Shown: positions 19,203 to 28,623 of the stretch, piece by piece | Position numbering within the stretch: the stretch's first letter is position 1 | How the letters are laid out: each line of letters begins with the position of its first letter | NCBI RefSeq assembly: GCF_005233835.1 | Contig: NZ_SZQA01000016.1 | Span: 1-64,000, forward strand | Length of the DNA: 64,000 nt | Direction of reading: 5' to 3' | Origin: Herbidospora galbida | Lineage (GTDB): Bacteria; Actinomycetota; Actinomycetes; Streptosporangiales; Streptosporangiaceae | The notes under the pieces: model-generated | Databases searched by the model: none | The model's input: the letters and a program-made list of their open reading frames with translations, nothing else | What the model was told of the DNA's origin: nothing | Program-made: the position numbers and the translations under genes

Positions 19203-19691
19203 ATGGCCACTGTCATTCGGCACAACGGGTCCCTGACGACCGCCGAGCTCGCCGCGCTCGCGCTCTCACTCGCCCACCTCGGCGCCGGTCCGCAGTCCGT
19301 GACCGCGCGCCGGGGTCTGCGCCACGCGCTCGACCACATCGAGCTTGACGACGATGTGATCGCGACGACCCTGTCCACCCTGACGACTCCCCTGTCTCCC
19401 GACGTCGCCCGCCGCGCCCGCGCGGTCGCCCAGGCCATCACCTCCCGGCTCGTCGTCCGCATCCACTACCTCGACGCCGCCGGCAACCTCAGCGTCCGCG
19501 ACGTCGAGCCGGTGACCTGCCTCGTCCACCGCGAACACTGGTATCTGGCGGGCTGGTGCCGCATGCGCCGCGGCATCCGCGCGTTCCGCTTCGACCGGAT
19601 CATCTCGGTCGAGTCCACCGACATCCCGGCGCGCCCCCACTTACCGGAACGATTCCTGCCGTTCCAGCGCCGGAGTAAGACTGCGGCATAA
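19203..19691 (+). CDS. WYL-domain protein lacking an HTH
   Basis: A 162-residue protein with a short N-terminal helical part and a WYL domain from about residue 80. It reads RIHYLDAAGNLSVRDVEPV, then HWYLAGWCRMRRGIRAFRFDRI, containing the WYL triplet and the Arg-rich ligand-binding strand. WYL domains sense nucleotides or single-stranded DNA and usually follow a DeoR-like winged helix, which is absent here. It may act as a stand-alone effector or partner of a separate regulator (inference). Probably leaderless. Confidence 0.82.
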   Translation: MATVIRHNGSLTTAELAALALSLAHLGAGPQSVTARRGLRHALDHIELDDDVIATTLSTLTTPLSPDVARRARAVAQAITSRLVVRIHYLDAAGNLSVRDVEPVTCLVHREHWYLAGWCRMRRGIRAFRFDRIISVESTDIPARPHLPERFLPFQRRSKTAA

Positions 19692-19801
19692 CCCGCGTGT
19701 CGTGAAACCGCCGGTCAGGGCCCTCGGCCGACTCTGTGATCATGAAGCTGAGGTCCCTACCGGCGGCGTGCACGCAGGTCAGACAGACCCGCGAGGTGCC
19801 C

Positions 19802-20548
19802 ATGAGGTCTGACGGGGCGTTCTGCCCGGCCGACCGGCTCACGCTGACGCGTGAGGTGGCCGCCTACCTGCGCACCCGCCCGGGGCGCGGGGCGGTGGCC
19901 GTCCACGACCGGCTGGCCGGAACCAGGTTCACGGTCGAACCGGCGCCGGGCGCCTTCCCGCTGGCCAGCGTCGCGAAGGTGGGCATCCTGCTGGGCACCC
20001 TGCTGAACGCCCAGTCGGCGCTGCGCGAGCCGACCCCGGCCGAGCGGGTGCGCACCGAGGCGATGATGCGCCGCAGCGACAACGCGGCGGCCCAGGAGCT
20101 GGCGGTGGAACTGGGCGGCAGCGAGGGCCTCACCCGCCTGCTGCGCGGCCTGGGCGTCGACCAGACCTGGCCGGCCCCCGCGTGGGGCACCACCCGCAGC
20201 TGCCCGGCCGACCAGCTCAAACTCCTCGACCTGCTGACCTCACCGGCCGGGCCGCTGACGGCCGCCAACCGGGCCTACGCCCACGCCCTGATGACCTCGG
20301 TCGAGCCCTCGCAGACCTGGGGCGTCAGCGCGGCGGCCCGGCCCGGAGAGCAGGTCGCGATCAAGAACGGCTGGATGCCGGTGACCGCCGACGGCGGCAG
20401 GTGGGTGGTCAACAGCGTCGGCCGCCTGTCGTCGGCCGACTCCGACCTGCTCATCGCGGTCTTGACCGAGGGCAACCCCGACAAGGAGACCGGCATCAGA
20501 ACCACGGAGGAACTGGCCGGCCTCGTGATCTCGGCGATCCGCCGCTGA
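19802..20548 (+). CDS. Class A beta-lactamase-like serine hydrolase
   Basis: A 248-residue penicillin-recognising fold protein. The SxxK motif is SVAK, the SDN motif is in RRSDNAAAQEL, and the third box reads IKNGW, replacing KTG with KNG. The Glu166 loop of true lactamases is not evident, so a transpeptidase/carboxypeptidase-like or other hydrolase role is as likely as antibiotic hydrolysis. No signal peptide is seen with either available start; MRSDGAF has a GAGG site six bases before it. Convergent with the FmdB-like gene. Confidence 0.82.
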   Translation: MRSDGAFCPADRLTLTREVAAYLRTRPGRGAVAVHDRLAGTRFTVEPAPGAFPLASVAKVGILLGTLLNAQSALREPTPAERVRTEAMMRRSDNAAAQELAVELGGSEGLTRLLRGLGVDQTWPAPAWGTTRSCPADQLKLLDLLTSPAGPLTAANRAYAHALMTSVEPSQTWGVSAAARPGEQVAIKNGWMPVTADGGRWVVNSVGRLSSADSDLLIAVLTEGNPDKETGIRTTEELAGLVISAIRR

Positions 20549-20561
20549 TCGATTCCCGGGG

Positions 20562-20780
20562 TCAGCCGCAGCAACCCCCGCCGCAGCAGCCACCGCCGCC
20601 GCCCGACGACGGGCGGGGGGCAGAACCGGAGGCGGTGCCGGTCACGGCGACCGTGGAGAGGAGCTTCACCGTGTCGTCGTGGCCGCCGGGGCAGGGAGCG
20701 GGGGCGTTGGCCTCGGCCATGGGGCGGTTGAGCTCGAAGGTCGAACCGCAGGCGCGGCAGCGGTAGTCATAACGCGGCAT
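20562..20780 (-). CDS. FmdB-family zinc ribbon protein
   Basis: A 72-residue protein beginning MPRYDYRCRACGSTFE, with a CxxC half-site, a second half-site with CPGGH, and a Gly/Cys-rich tail ending GGGGGCCGGGCCG. Proteins of this type (FmdB/putative regulatory zinc ribbon) are widespread and of uncertain role. The stretch between is Ser/Thr/Pro rich and likely flexible. The next gene on the same strand upstream is the GNAT at 20801, 20 bases away. Confidence 0.88.
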   Translation of the reverse strand: MPRYDYRCRACGSTFELNRPMAEANAPAPCPGGHDDTVKLLSTVAVTGTASGSAPRPSSGGGGGCCGGGCCG

Positions 20781-20800
20781 GGCACCAGCCTACGACGCGC

Positions 20801-21616
20801 TCAGGCGAAGGACACCGACGCGTAGTCGCCCACCGGGACGTAGCCGAGCTTCTGGTAGATCGAGTTCGAGGTCGGGTTCGACAGGTCGGTGAAGAGCAGC
20901 ACCTCGGACGCGCCGGCCGCCTGGGCGGCGGCGGTGGCCGCGTGGGTGACCGCCGAGCCGTAGCCCCGGCCGCGCAGCTCGGGCGGGGTGTAGACCGGGC
21001 CGATCCGCGACATGCCGGCGATCGGCTGGGAGAAGGCGGCCATGGAGACGGGCGACCCCCCGTCGTACCAGTAGACGAGCTCCTCCCGGTTGGTGCGGGC
21101 CGAGACCAGCGGGGTCGGGTCGGCGTCGCGGTCGACGTGGGCCTCGGTCTGGAAGGCGCGGAACCAGCTGACGAGATGGTCGCGGTCGGCGGCGGTGGCC
21201 GTACGCGAAAAGCCGGGAGTTCCGTGTGGGGCCAGGGTGGTCAGACGGTAGAGGCGCTCGCTGCGGCGGAAGGTCTCCGGGCGCCACCAGACGCGGGTGA
21301 AGGCATCGGCCACCTCCAGCGGGGCGGAGATGCCGGGGATCGCGCGGTCGAGCGCGATCAGTTCCCGGGCCAGCGACCCGAGGGCGCCGACCGGCACCGC
21401 GCCCAGGAGGAGCGGGTAGGGCGGGGTGTGCAGCATCGCCCCGGCGATCTCGTCGTCTTCGACGAACCATCCGCAGAGGATGCCGTCGCCGAAGACGCCG
21501 CTCCGCAACCCCCGCAGCACGGTCAGCGGAACCGTGTTGCGCACGGGGTCGCGGAGCAGCCAGTCTTCGGCGTCACCGGGGAAAGCGGTGACATCGTCGC
21601 TCAGAACCCAGGTCAT
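20801..21616 (-). CDS. GNAT-family N-acetyltransferase
   Basis: A 271-residue protein. The C-terminal 110 residues form the GNAT core, with the acetyl-CoA site in VYTPPELRGRGYGSAVTHA and the terminal strand NSIYQKLGYVPVGDY. The N-terminal half is a degenerate GNAT-like domain typical of actinobacterial two-domain members. Substrate unknown. The start is placed at MTWVLSDDV; ten more residues upstream are possible. It lies between the HNH gene upstream (11-base gap) and fmdB downstream, probably one transcript. Confidence 0.88.
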   Translation of the reverse strand: MTWVLSDDVTAFPGDAEDWLLRDPVRNTVPLTVLRGLRSGVFGDGILCGWFVEDDEIAGAMLHTPPYPLLLGAVPVGALGSLARELIALDRAIPGISAPLEVADAFTRVWWRPETFRRSERLYRLTTLAPHGTPGFSRTATAADRDHLVSWFRAFQTEAHVDRDADPTPLVSARTNREELVYWYDGGSPVSMAAFSQPIAGMSRIGPVYTPPELRGRGYGSAVTHAATAAAQAAGASEVLLFTDLSNPTSNSIYQKLGYVPVGDYASVSFA

Positions 21617-21626
21617 GCACCGGATC

Positions 21627-22136
21627 TTAGGCCGCCGACTCCTCAAGGTAGGGAGCCCATTGCGGGTCCCCGTCGAGCTGGGCGCCGATCAGCCTCCAGT
21701 GGGGCCCGCGCGGGACCACCGGGAGCACCCGGAGCTGCCAGCCGATCTCCTCAAGGAGTTTGTCGGCCTTGCGATGGTTGCAGGGCATGCAGGACGCCAC
21801 GCAGTTCTCCCACGTGTGCGGGCCGCCCTTGGAGCGGGGGATGACGTGGTCGATCGTCTCGGCCCGCTGGCCGCAGTAGGCGCAGCGGAAGTCGTCGCGG
21901 CGCATCAGCGCCGCCCGCGTGAGCGGGATCCTCGACCGGTACGGAATGCGGACGTAGCGGCGAAGCCGGATCACCGACGGGATGTCGAGGGTCCGGGTCG
22001 CGGAGCGGAGCACACCGCCGCGGCCGTCACGGTGGATGATGTCGGCCTTCTCGCGGAGCACGAGCACGATGGCCCGGTGCATCGAGAGAGTCGTCAGTGG
22101 CTCGTAGGTTGCATTGAGGAGTAGGACTTGGCGCAT
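21627..22136 (-). CDS. HNH endonuclease
   Basis: A 169-residue protein with an HNH domain: zinc CxxC pairs CAYCG and CMPCN flank the active site ETIDHVIPRSKGGPHTWENCV (His of DH, central Asn, and His of NHRKADK). The N-terminal 60 residues (MRQVLLLNATYEPLTTLSMHRA) are the conserved extension of chromosomal actinobacterial HNH proteins. These are common single-copy genes with no established role. No phage or intein context is seen here. Confidence 0.92.
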   Translation of the reverse strand: MRQVLLLNATYEPLTTLSMHRAIVLVLREKADIIHRDGRGGVLRSATRTLDIPSVIRLRRYVRIPYRSRIPLTRAALMRRDDFRCAYCGQRAETIDHVIPRSKGGPHTWENCVASCMPCNHRKADKLLEEIGWQLRVLPVVPRGPHWRLIGAQLDGDPQWAPYLEESAA

Positions 22137-22410
22137 CAGCCGACCTCCCCGGCCATGGCTGTGCGCCGGAGTTGTGGCCCCGTCTGTTGGGACTCAGGTC
22201 GTTCTTTCACACGGACCTCCGCCGGACGGCCCAGCGGATGGTCACCACGGCACCGCCCTCAACCAAAGTGTGTCCTTTGCGAAGACAAGTCCGCCACCCC
22301 ATAACCTGGGCAACTGGTACGCCTGATGCTCTTTATGCCCCGGCGATCATCTTTTTACTCCCCCCGCCAGGCGGGTCGGCCTACGGTGTCGGGCTGTCGG
22401 CGGGCTGCCT

Positions 22411-22416
22411 TAGAGT
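22411..22416 (+). promoter_or_regulatory. -10 element of a probable leaderless promoter (S9 peptidase)
   Basis: TAGAGT, seven bases before the ATG of the peptidase gene, fits TAnnnT, and no ribosome-binding site is visible. The 287-base region from 22137 otherwise shows only a small CCCGCC-A-GGCGGG hairpin. Confidence 0.35.
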
Positions 22417-22423
22417 GCCAGGC

Positions 22424-24490
22424 ATGACGCGACCTTCCTACCCCGCCGCAAGGCGTGCCGACGTGTCCGACGTGCTCCACGGCACCCCCGTGCCCGACCC
22501 CTACCGGTGGCTGGAGGAGCCGGCGTCCGCCGAGGTCGCCGACTGGCTCGCGGCACAGGCCAAGCTCTTCGGCGAGGCCGAGCTGGCCGGGCGTGAGCGG
22601 TTCCGCGGCCGGGTGGCCGAGCTGCTCAAGTCGGGCTCGATCGGGGTCCCGGCCTGGCGGGGCGAGCGGCGCTTCTTCATGCGGCGCACCCCCGAGCAGG
22701 AGCACTCGGTCCTCTACGTCGTCGACGCCGACGGCGCCGAGCGGGCCCTGCTCGACCCGATGGCGCTCGACCCGAGCGGCCTCACCACCCTCGACACCTG
22801 GCAGCCCGACAAGGAGGGCCGGCTGCTCGCCTACCAGATCTCTGTGGGCGGCGACGAGGAGTCGAAGCTCTACGTCATGGACGTCGGCACCGGCGAGATC
22901 GTCGAGGGTCCGATCGACCGCTGCCGCTACTCCCCCGTGGCCTGGCTGCCCGGCGGGGAGCGGTTCTACTACGTCCGCCGGCTCGCCCCCGAGCTGGTGC
23001 CCCAAGACGAGGAGCAGTACCACCGCCGGGTCTACCTGCACACGGTCGGCGCCTCGCCCGACGACGACGTCCTGATCTTCGGTGAGGGGCTGGAGAAGAC
23101 CAACTACTACGGGGTCTCCGTCTCGCGCGACGGTTCGTGGCTGACGATCTCGGCGTCCCGGGGCACCGCGCCGCGCAACGACCTGTGGCTGGCCGACCTG
23201 CGCGAGGGCGACATCGCGGCGCCGGCGCTGGTGACCGTACAGGAAGGGGTCGACGCCCAGACCGGGCTCCACTTCGGGCGCGACGGGCGGCTCTACGTCT
23301 TCACCGACCGCGACGCGCCCCGGGCGCGGGTGTGCGTGACCACCCCCGACCGGCCGGGCTACGAGTCGTGGCGCGACCTGCTCCCCGAAGACCCCGAGGC
23401 GGTGCTGAGCGACTACGCCATCCTCGACGACCTCGACGAGCCGATCATGCTGGCGGGCTGGACCCGCCACGCGATCTCCGAGATCACCATCCACCGCCTC
23501 GAGACCGGCGAGCGCATCGGCTCGGTGCCCACGCCCGGCATCGGCACGATCGGCGGCATCTCCGAGCGCCCCGAGGGCGGCCACGAGGCCTGGTTCGGCT
23601 ACACCGACAACACCACCCCGCCGACGATCCAGCGCTTCGACGCCCGCACCGGCGAGACCACCCTGTGGGCGGCCTCCCCCGGCACCGTCGACGTGCCGCC
23701 GGTGAAGACCGAGCACCTGGTCTACCCGTCGGCCGACGGCGCCGAGGTCCACCTGCTGGTGATCTCCCCCGTCGACCGCGACGGCCCGCGCCCGACCATC
23801 CTCAACGGCTACGGCGGCTTCGGCATCTCGATGACGCCCGGCTACTCGGCGTCGGTGCTGAGCTGGGTCGAGGCGGGCGGCGTCTATGCGATCGCCCAGC
23901 TGCGAGGCGGCGGCGAGCAGGGCGAGGAGTGGCACCGCGACGGCATGCTGGCCAACAAGCAGAACACCTTCCGCGACTTCGAGGCCGCCGCCGAGTTCCT
24001 GATCGCCGAGGGCGTCACCACGCCCGAGATGCTCGGCATCTCCGGCGGCTCCAACGGTGGCCTGCTGGTGGGCGCGGCGCTGACCCGCCGCCCCGACCTG
24101 TTCGCCGCCGTGGTGTGCTCGGCGCCGCTGCTCGACATGATCCGCTACGAGAAGTTCGGCCTGGGCGCGACCTGGAACGTCGAATACGGCTCGGCCGACG
24201 ACCCCGAGGAGTTCGGCTGGCTGTGGGCCTACTCGCCCTACCACCACGTGAAGGAGGGCGTCGACTACCCGGCGACCCTGTTCACGGTCTTCGCCAGCGA
24301 CACCCGCGTCCACCCGCTGCACGCCTGGAAGACCGCGGCGGCCCTCCAGCACGCGACCAGCGGCGAGCGGCCGATCCTGCTGCGCAACGAGGCCGAGGCC
24401 GGCCACGGGGCGCGCGCGGTCAGCAAGAGCGTGGAACTCGCCGCCGACCAGCTCGCCTTCTTCGCGACCCACCTGGGCCTGAAGCTCTGA
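22424..24490 (+). CDS. S9 family prolyl oligopeptidase
   Basis: A 688-residue serine peptidase. The N-terminal two thirds are a beta-propeller, beginning DVLHGTPVPDPYRWLE, the hallmark of the family. The C-terminal alpha/beta hydrolase carries Ser in GISGGSNGG (about residue 542), Asp in FASDTRVHPLHA (about 625) and His in EAGHGAR (about 660). It cleaves short peptides after proline; there is no signal peptide, so cytoplasmic. The start MTRPSYPAARR is placed by homology at the family N-terminus. A 13-base perfect hairpin follows the stop. Confidence 0.94.
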   Translation: MTRPSYPAARRADVSDVLHGTPVPDPYRWLEEPASAEVADWLAAQAKLFGEAELAGRERFRGRVAELLKSGSIGVPAWRGERRFFMRRTPEQEHSVLYVVDADGAERALLDPMALDPSGLTTLDTWQPDKEGRLLAYQISVGGDEESKLYVMDVGTGEIVEGPIDRCRYSPVAWLPGGERFYYVRRLAPELVPQDEEQYHRRVYLHTVGASPDDDVLIFGEGLEKTNYYGVSVSRDGSWLTISASRGTAPRNDLWLADLREGDIAAPALVTVQEGVDAQTGLHFGRDGRLYVFTDRDAPRARVCVTTPDRPGYESWRDLLPEDPEAVLSDYAILDDLDEPIMLAGWTRHAISEITIHRLETGERIGSVPTPGIGTIGGISERPEGGHEAWFGYTDNTTPPTIQRFDARTGETTLWAASPGTVDVPPVKTEHLVYPSADGAEVHLLVISPVDRDGPRPTILNGYGGFGISMTPGYSASVLSWVEAGGVYAIAQLRGGGEQGEEWHRDGMLANKQNTFRDFEAAAEFLIAEGVTTPEMLGISGGSNGGLLVGAALTRRPDLFAAVVCSAPLLDMIRYEKFGLGATWNVEYGSADDPEEFGWLWAYSPYHHVKEGVDYPATLFTVFASDTRVHPLHAWKTAAALQHATSGERPILLRNEAEAGHGARAVSKSVELAADQLAFFATHLGLKL

Positions 24491-24494
24491 CCTT

Positions 24495-24525
24495 GACGGC
24501 CCGCCCGCGAACCGGGCGGGCCGTC
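24495..24525. terminator. Bidirectional hairpin terminator
   Basis: GACGGCCCGCCCG and CGGGCGGGCCGTC form a perfect 13-base stem around a five-base loop between the convergent S9 peptidase and purU genes, so it can serve both transcripts. Confidence 0.75.
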
Positions 24526-24530
24526 GGGCC

Positions 24531-25379
24531 CTAGCGGGGGAAGATGACCGTCTTGTGGCCGTCGAGGAGGATCCGGTGGTCGGCGTGCCACTTGACCGCC
24601 CGGGCGAGGGCCTGGCATTCGAGGTCCTTGCCGATGGCCACGAGGTCCTCCGGAGAGTGGGTGTGGTTCACGCGGGCGACCTCCTGCTCGATGATCGGGC
24701 CCTCGTCGAGGTCGGCGGTCACGTAGTGGGCGGTCGCGCCGATCAGCTTCACGCCCCGTGCGTGGGCCTGGTGGTAGGGGCGCGAGCCCTTGAACGACGG
24801 CAGGAACGAGTGGTGGATGTTGATCACCCGGCCCGACAGCTTGCCGCACAGGTCGGCCGAGAGCACCTGCATGTAGCGGGCCAGCACCACCAGGTCGGCC
24901 CGGTAGTGGTCGACCAGGGTCAGGATCTCCTGCTCCTGGCGCTCCTTGGTGGCCGGGGTGACCGGCAGGTGGTGGTAGTCGATGCCGTGTGACTGGGTGA
25001 GGGGCCGCAGGTCGGGGTGGTTGGAGGCCACCGCGACGATGTCGATGCCGAGCGACTTCGACCTGACCCGGTAGAGCAGGTCGTTCAGGCAGTGGTCGAA
25101 CTTGGAGACGAGCACCAGCACCCTCGGCAGCACGGCCCGGTCGAAGAGCTGGAGTTCCATGCCGAAGTCGGGGGCGAGGGCGGCGAAGTCCCCGCGCAGC
25201 ACGTCGGCGGCGGTCCCGGCGGTGAACTGCACGCGCATGAAGAACCGTTCGGAGACGGGGTCTCCGAACTGCTGGCTCTCGGTGATGTTGCAGCCGTGGC
25301 GGGCCAGCAGCCCGGAGACGGCGGCGACCACTCCGGGGCGGTCGGGGCACGAGAGCGTCAGCACGTATTCGGCGGTCAT
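24531..25379 (-). CDS. purU: Formyltetrahydrofolate deformylase
   Basis: A 282-residue enzyme hydrolysing 10-formyl-THF to formate and THF, balancing one-carbon pools for purine synthesis. An N-terminal ACT domain (YVLTLSCPDRPGVVAAVSGLL, residues about 4-85) precedes the formyltransferase-like hydrolase domain. The active-site residues are seen as the Asn-His pair in INIHHSFLPSFKG and the Asp in TADLDEGPII. Length is standard. Divergent from the Nudix gene. Confidence 0.95.
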   Translation of the reverse strand: MTAEYVLTLSCPDRPGVVAAVSGLLARHGCNITESQQFGDPVSERFFMRVQFTAGTAADVLRGDFAALAPDFGMELQLFDRAVLPRVLVLVSKFDHCLNDLLYRVRSKSLGIDIVAVASNHPDLRPLTQSHGIDYHHLPVTPATKERQEQEILTLVDHYRADLVVLARYMQVLSADLCGKLSGRVINIHHSFLPSFKGSRPYHQAHARGVKLIGATAHYVTADLDEGPIIEQEVARVNHTHSPEDLVAIGKDLECQALARAVKWHADHRILLDGHKTVIFPR

Positions 25380-25460
25380 AATCCGCAAACCTTCAGTCGA
25401 CGGGGTGACTCGGACGGAGAATGATACCCGGACCGGCACTGGCGAATGGGGGACGGCACA

Positions 25461-25898
25461 GTGGCTGAGACCAGACCGGCCGCGCGCGTCATCTGCCTCG
25501 ACGGCGACGGGCGGGTGCTGCTGCTCCGCTGGCACGACCATGTCAGCGACGAGGTCTTCTGGGAACCGCCCGGCGGCGGCATCGACCCGGGCGAGTCGGC
25601 GCTGGCGGCGGCCCGGCGGGAGCTGACCGAGGAGACCGGGCTGCCCGGCGACGCGGTCGAAGACGTCTGGGTGCAGGTGGAGCGCGACTTCCACTGGCTG
25701 GGCGTCCACTACATGAAGACCGAGCCGTTCTTCCTGGCCAGGTTCCCCGGCACGCCGAAGGTCGGGAGCGTCGAGTTCACCGCCGAGGAGACGGGCACCT
25801 ACCGGGGGCACGCCTGGCACACGCCCGACTCGCTCGACACGCTGCCGGAGCGGGTGGAGCCGCCGAACCTGCGGGATGTCATCGAACGCCTGGTCTAG
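25461..25898 (+). CDS. Nudix hydrolase
   Basis: A 145-residue hydrolase with a complete Nudix box, [24 protein letters not shown] (Gx5Ex7REUxEExGU), binding the metal for pyrophosphate cleavage. The GTG start ([10 protein letters not shown]) is preferred because GGGGGAC lies six bases before it; an in-frame ATG at 25446 would add five residues. Substrate unknown. The stop overlaps by four bases with that of the convergent MFS gene. Confidence 0.9.
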   Translation: MAETRPAARVICLDGDGRVLLLRWHDHVSDEVFWEPPGGGIDPGESALAAARRELTEETGLPGDAVEDVWVQVERDFHWLGVHYMKTEPFFLARFPGTPKVGSVEFTAEETGTYRGHAWHTPDSLDTLPERVEPPNLRDVIERLV

Positions 25899-26701
25899 GG
25901 GCTCCAGACCGTCAGGAGCCCGGCTGCGGCGATCAGCAGCATGCCGGCGAGCAGGATGGGACAGCCATCGGCGGTGGTTGCCGCCGCCGTGACGCCCCGG
26001 TCCTGCATGGCGGCCAGGTAGACGATGAAGAGTGGAGAACGTGATCGCGCACGCGTCGTGGTGGCGCGCGGGAAGCGGTCGCGCGCGAGCAGGCGCAGGC
26101 CGTCGGAGATCTCCGCGAGCAAGGCCTTCTCCGTACGCGGCCCCGGAGGCACCCGCCGCAGGAACGCCAGCGTGCCGATCGACACCAGCGAGGTGACCAC
26201 CCCGCCGGCGAACGGCACGGCGTGCCCGAGGCCGAACAGGAAGCCGCCGACCGGGCGGCCGAGGAGGCCGGCGACGCTGGTCCTGGCCTCGTTCCCGGCC
26301 AGTGCGCCGGCGATCCTCGGCTGGTCGACGATGCCGCGCAGCAGGTTCACCTCGGCCAGCGAGTAGATCACCGCCGCCGTCCCGTCGGCCATCGCGACCA
26401 GGGCGAACAGGGCGAAGCCCGGCTGCCCGGTGACCACCGCGACGACCATGGCCAACGCGGTCGCCAGCCGGGCGGTCTCGGCGCCGATGATCAGGGTGCG
26501 GGCGTCGCGGCGGTCGGCGTACACCCCTCCCGGCAGGTAGAGCACCAGGTAGGGGATCATGCCGACCGAGGCGATCAGGCCGGCCGCGACCGGTGAGTCC
26601 AAGACCGCCAGGGCCAGCAGGGGGTAGGCGATCGCGGTCGCCCTGGTGCCGAGGAACGAGACCGTCGAACCCGTCCAGAACAGGACGTAGTCACGGATCA
26701 T
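25895..26701 (-). CDS. Shortened MFS transporter (possible pseudogene)
   Basis: A 268-residue protein, whereas full MFS exporters have about 400-420. Residues 1-185 read as a normal N-terminal six-helix half ([21 protein letters not shown], then the loop [10 protein letters not shown], a form of motif A). After [15 protein letters not shown] the sequence degrades, keeps one helix-like segment ([13 protein letters not shown]) and jumps to a terminal helix ([18 protein letters not shown]), as if four or five C-terminal helices were deleted in frame. The start overlaps the TPR gene stop (ATGA), so it is co-translated with the peptide/TPR operon. It could be a functional half-transporter, but decay is more likely. 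Confidence 0.7.
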   Translation of the reverse strand: MIRDYVLFWTGSTVSFLGTRATAIAYPLLALAVLDSPVAAGLIASVGMIPYLVLYLPGGVYADRRDARTLIIGAETARLATALAMVVAVVTGQPGFALFALVAMADGTAAVIYSLAEVNLLRGIVDQPRIAGALAGNEARTSVAGLLGRPVGGFLFGLGHAVPFAGGVVTSLVSIGTLAFLRRVPPGPRTEKALLAEISDGLRLLARDRFPRATTTRARSRSPLFIVYLAAMQDRGVTAAATTADGCPILLAGMLLIAAAGLLTVWSP

Positions 26702-28623
26702 GAGCCAAGGGCGTGCCGGATGTCCGGGTCGGCCGGGTCGAGGTCGTGGGCCCTCCTGAGGTCGTCGAGGGCGGCCTCCTCCTCGCCCAGGGCGCGGTGG
26801 GCGACGGCGCGGTTGAAGTAGACGGCGGCGTCCTCGTCGAGTTCCAGGGCTCTGGTGAGGTCGGCTATCGCGCCGGCGGGGTCGCCGGTCTCGTACCGGA
26901 GGATGCCGCGGTTGGCCCAGATCGCGGCGAGGTCGGGGGCGCCTTCGAGGGCCGTGTCGAAGGCGGCCATCGCCGCCAGGTGGTCGCCCTCGGCGGTCTC
27001 CAGCTGGCCGAGCACGGCGTGCAGGTGGGGGTTGCGCGGGTCGAGGGCCAGGCCGGCCGTCACGTCGGCACGGGCGGCCTCGTGGTCGTCGAGCATCTCG
27101 AGGATGCCGGCGCGGTTGACGTAGGCGTTCAGGAAGCCGGGGTCGAGTTCCAGGACGTGGTCGAAGTCGGCCTTCGCGCCCGCCAGGTCGCCCTGGCCGA
27201 GGCGCAGTTCGCCCCGGTTGTAGAAGGCCTCCGGGAGGGGCGGGCTGACCTCGATCGCCGCCTCGTAGTCGGCCAGGGCGGCGTCGGTCTGGCCCAGGCG
27301 CAGCCGCAGGTTGCCGCGGTCGAGGTAGTGGTCGGGGACGGCGGGGTCGTAGGCGATGGCCCGGTCGAGGTCGTGCAGGGCCTCCTTCGGGTTGCCCATC
27401 GTGGCCAGCAGCTGGGCGCGGTTGGCCAGCAGGACCATGCGGTGCAGCGGGTGGGCGCCCACGGGCAGTTCCTCGGCCAGGGTGAGGGCCGACTCGACCA
27501 GGTCGAGGGCGGCGTCGAGGCGGCCCTGGCGCAGTTCGATGAGGGCCTTGCCGTTCTGGTCGAAGCCCAGTTTGAAGGCGCGTTCATAGGGGTCGGGCAG
27601 GATCGTGGAGATCGCGATGGCCTGGTTGATCCAGGCGGTCGCCCGGCCCAGGTCGCGCTGGGCGGGGTCGGGGTGGCGGGCGTCCAGCATCGCGGTGCCG
27701 TAGGCCGAGGCCGCGTGCACGGCGGGATCGAGGCTGGTGCGGCGCGCCTGGTCGTACACCTCCAGGGCCTCGGATCGGCGGCCGAGGCCGCCGAGGGCGG
27801 TCGCGGTGCGCTGGGCGAACCGCCACCAGCCGGGCGAACCCGGTTCGGAGAGCGCCAGTCCCCGGCGCCCGAGGTCCACGACGGCGTGCAGGAAGCCCTC
27901 GCCCACGCAGCGGTCGACGGCGGCCCACAGCGCCTCCACCGCGGCGGCGGGGTCGCTCCCGCGCTCCAGGTGCCAGGGCAGCGCGCCGAGCATCTCCGCC
28001 GTCCCCAGCTCGGCGGCGCGGCGGTCGTGACGGCTTCTGCGGTCGTCCGGATCGAGGGCCTCGTAGGCGGCCCAGGCGGCGGGATCGTCGGTGGTCCCGT
28101 CGGAGGCGATCACGTCGGCGGGCGCCGACGAGGTGTCGAACATGATCACGGAGACGCCGGGCAGCCGCCGGGACAGCACCTGGAGTAACTCCAGATCGGT
28201 GGGGTCGGCTTCGTGGACGTTGTCGGCCACCAGCGAGACGCCTTCGGGCATGACCGCCAGGGCCAGTTCGGCGATCCCGTTGGCCAGCCGCAGCGTGCGG
28301 CGCGGCGCCGGAACCAGGATGCGCTCGTCGTCGGGCAGGGTGGCGTCGATCGGACGCCGCCTCCCGGGGACACGCTTGCATGATCCCGGGAGGACGGCGT
28401 CGATCTCGATGTCGAATCGGTCGGCTAGGCCGGGGGAACGCTCCAAGGCCTCGGTCACGAGAACGCGGAGCAGAGCTCCACCGAACGTGTAGGGCCCGCG
28501 CAGCCGCCGATGCGCGTTGACGGCGGCCATGAAGAGCGGTGGCGCCCCAAGAGAGCGGAGCGCCGCCATACGGTCACGAGAGAGATCTCCCCGAACCCAG
28601 ATCTGCCGAGGCCCCGGCCTCAC
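26698..28623 (-). CDS. Large TPR protein with degenerate ATPase-like N-terminus
   Basis: A 641-residue protein. Residues about 20-200 resemble the NTPase part of LuxR/STAND-type regulators: LVADNVHEADPTDLELLQVLSRRLPG looks like a Walker B/sensor region, but no Walker A loop is visible. Residues 240-640 are tandem TPRs (repeats such as NRGELRLGQGDLAGAKADFDHVLELDPG), at least eight, likely a peptide- or protein-binding superhelix. No DNA-binding domain is seen. The GTG start overlaps the TGA of a 24-codon peptide gene (GTGA), and the stop overlaps the MFS start (ATGA): a three-gene translationally coupled operon. I infer a sensor of the co-encoded peptide or a related ligand. Confidence 0.85.
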   Translation of the reverse strand: MRPGPRQIWVRGDLSRDRMAALRSLGAPPLFMAAVNAHRRLRGPYTFGGALLRVLVTEALERSPGLADRFDIEIDAVLPGSCKRVPGRRRPIDATLPDDERILVPAPRRTLRLANGIAELALAVMPEGVSLVADNVHEADPTDLELLQVLSRRLPGVSVIMFDTSSAPADVIASDGTTDDPAAWAAYEALDPDDRRSRHDRRAAELGTAEMLGALPWHLERGSDPAAAVEALWAAVDRCVGEGFLHAVVDLGRRGLALSEPGSPGWWRFAQRTATALGGLGRRSEALEVYDQARRTSLDPAVHAASAYGTAMLDARHPDPAQRDLGRATAWINQAIAISTILPDPYERAFKLGFDQNGKALIELRQGRLDAALDLVESALTLAEELPVGAHPLHRMVLLANRAQLLATMGNPKEALHDLDRAIAYDPAVPDHYLDRGNLRLRLGQTDAALADYEAAIEVSPPLPEAFYNRGELRLGQGDLAGAKADFDHVLELDPGFLNAYVNRAGILEMLDDHEAARADVTAGLALDPRNPHLHAVLGQLETAEGDHLAAMAAFDTALEGAPDLAAIWANRGILRYETGDPAGAIADLTRALELDEDAAVYFNRAVAHRALGEEEAALDDLRRAHDLDPADPDIRHALGS

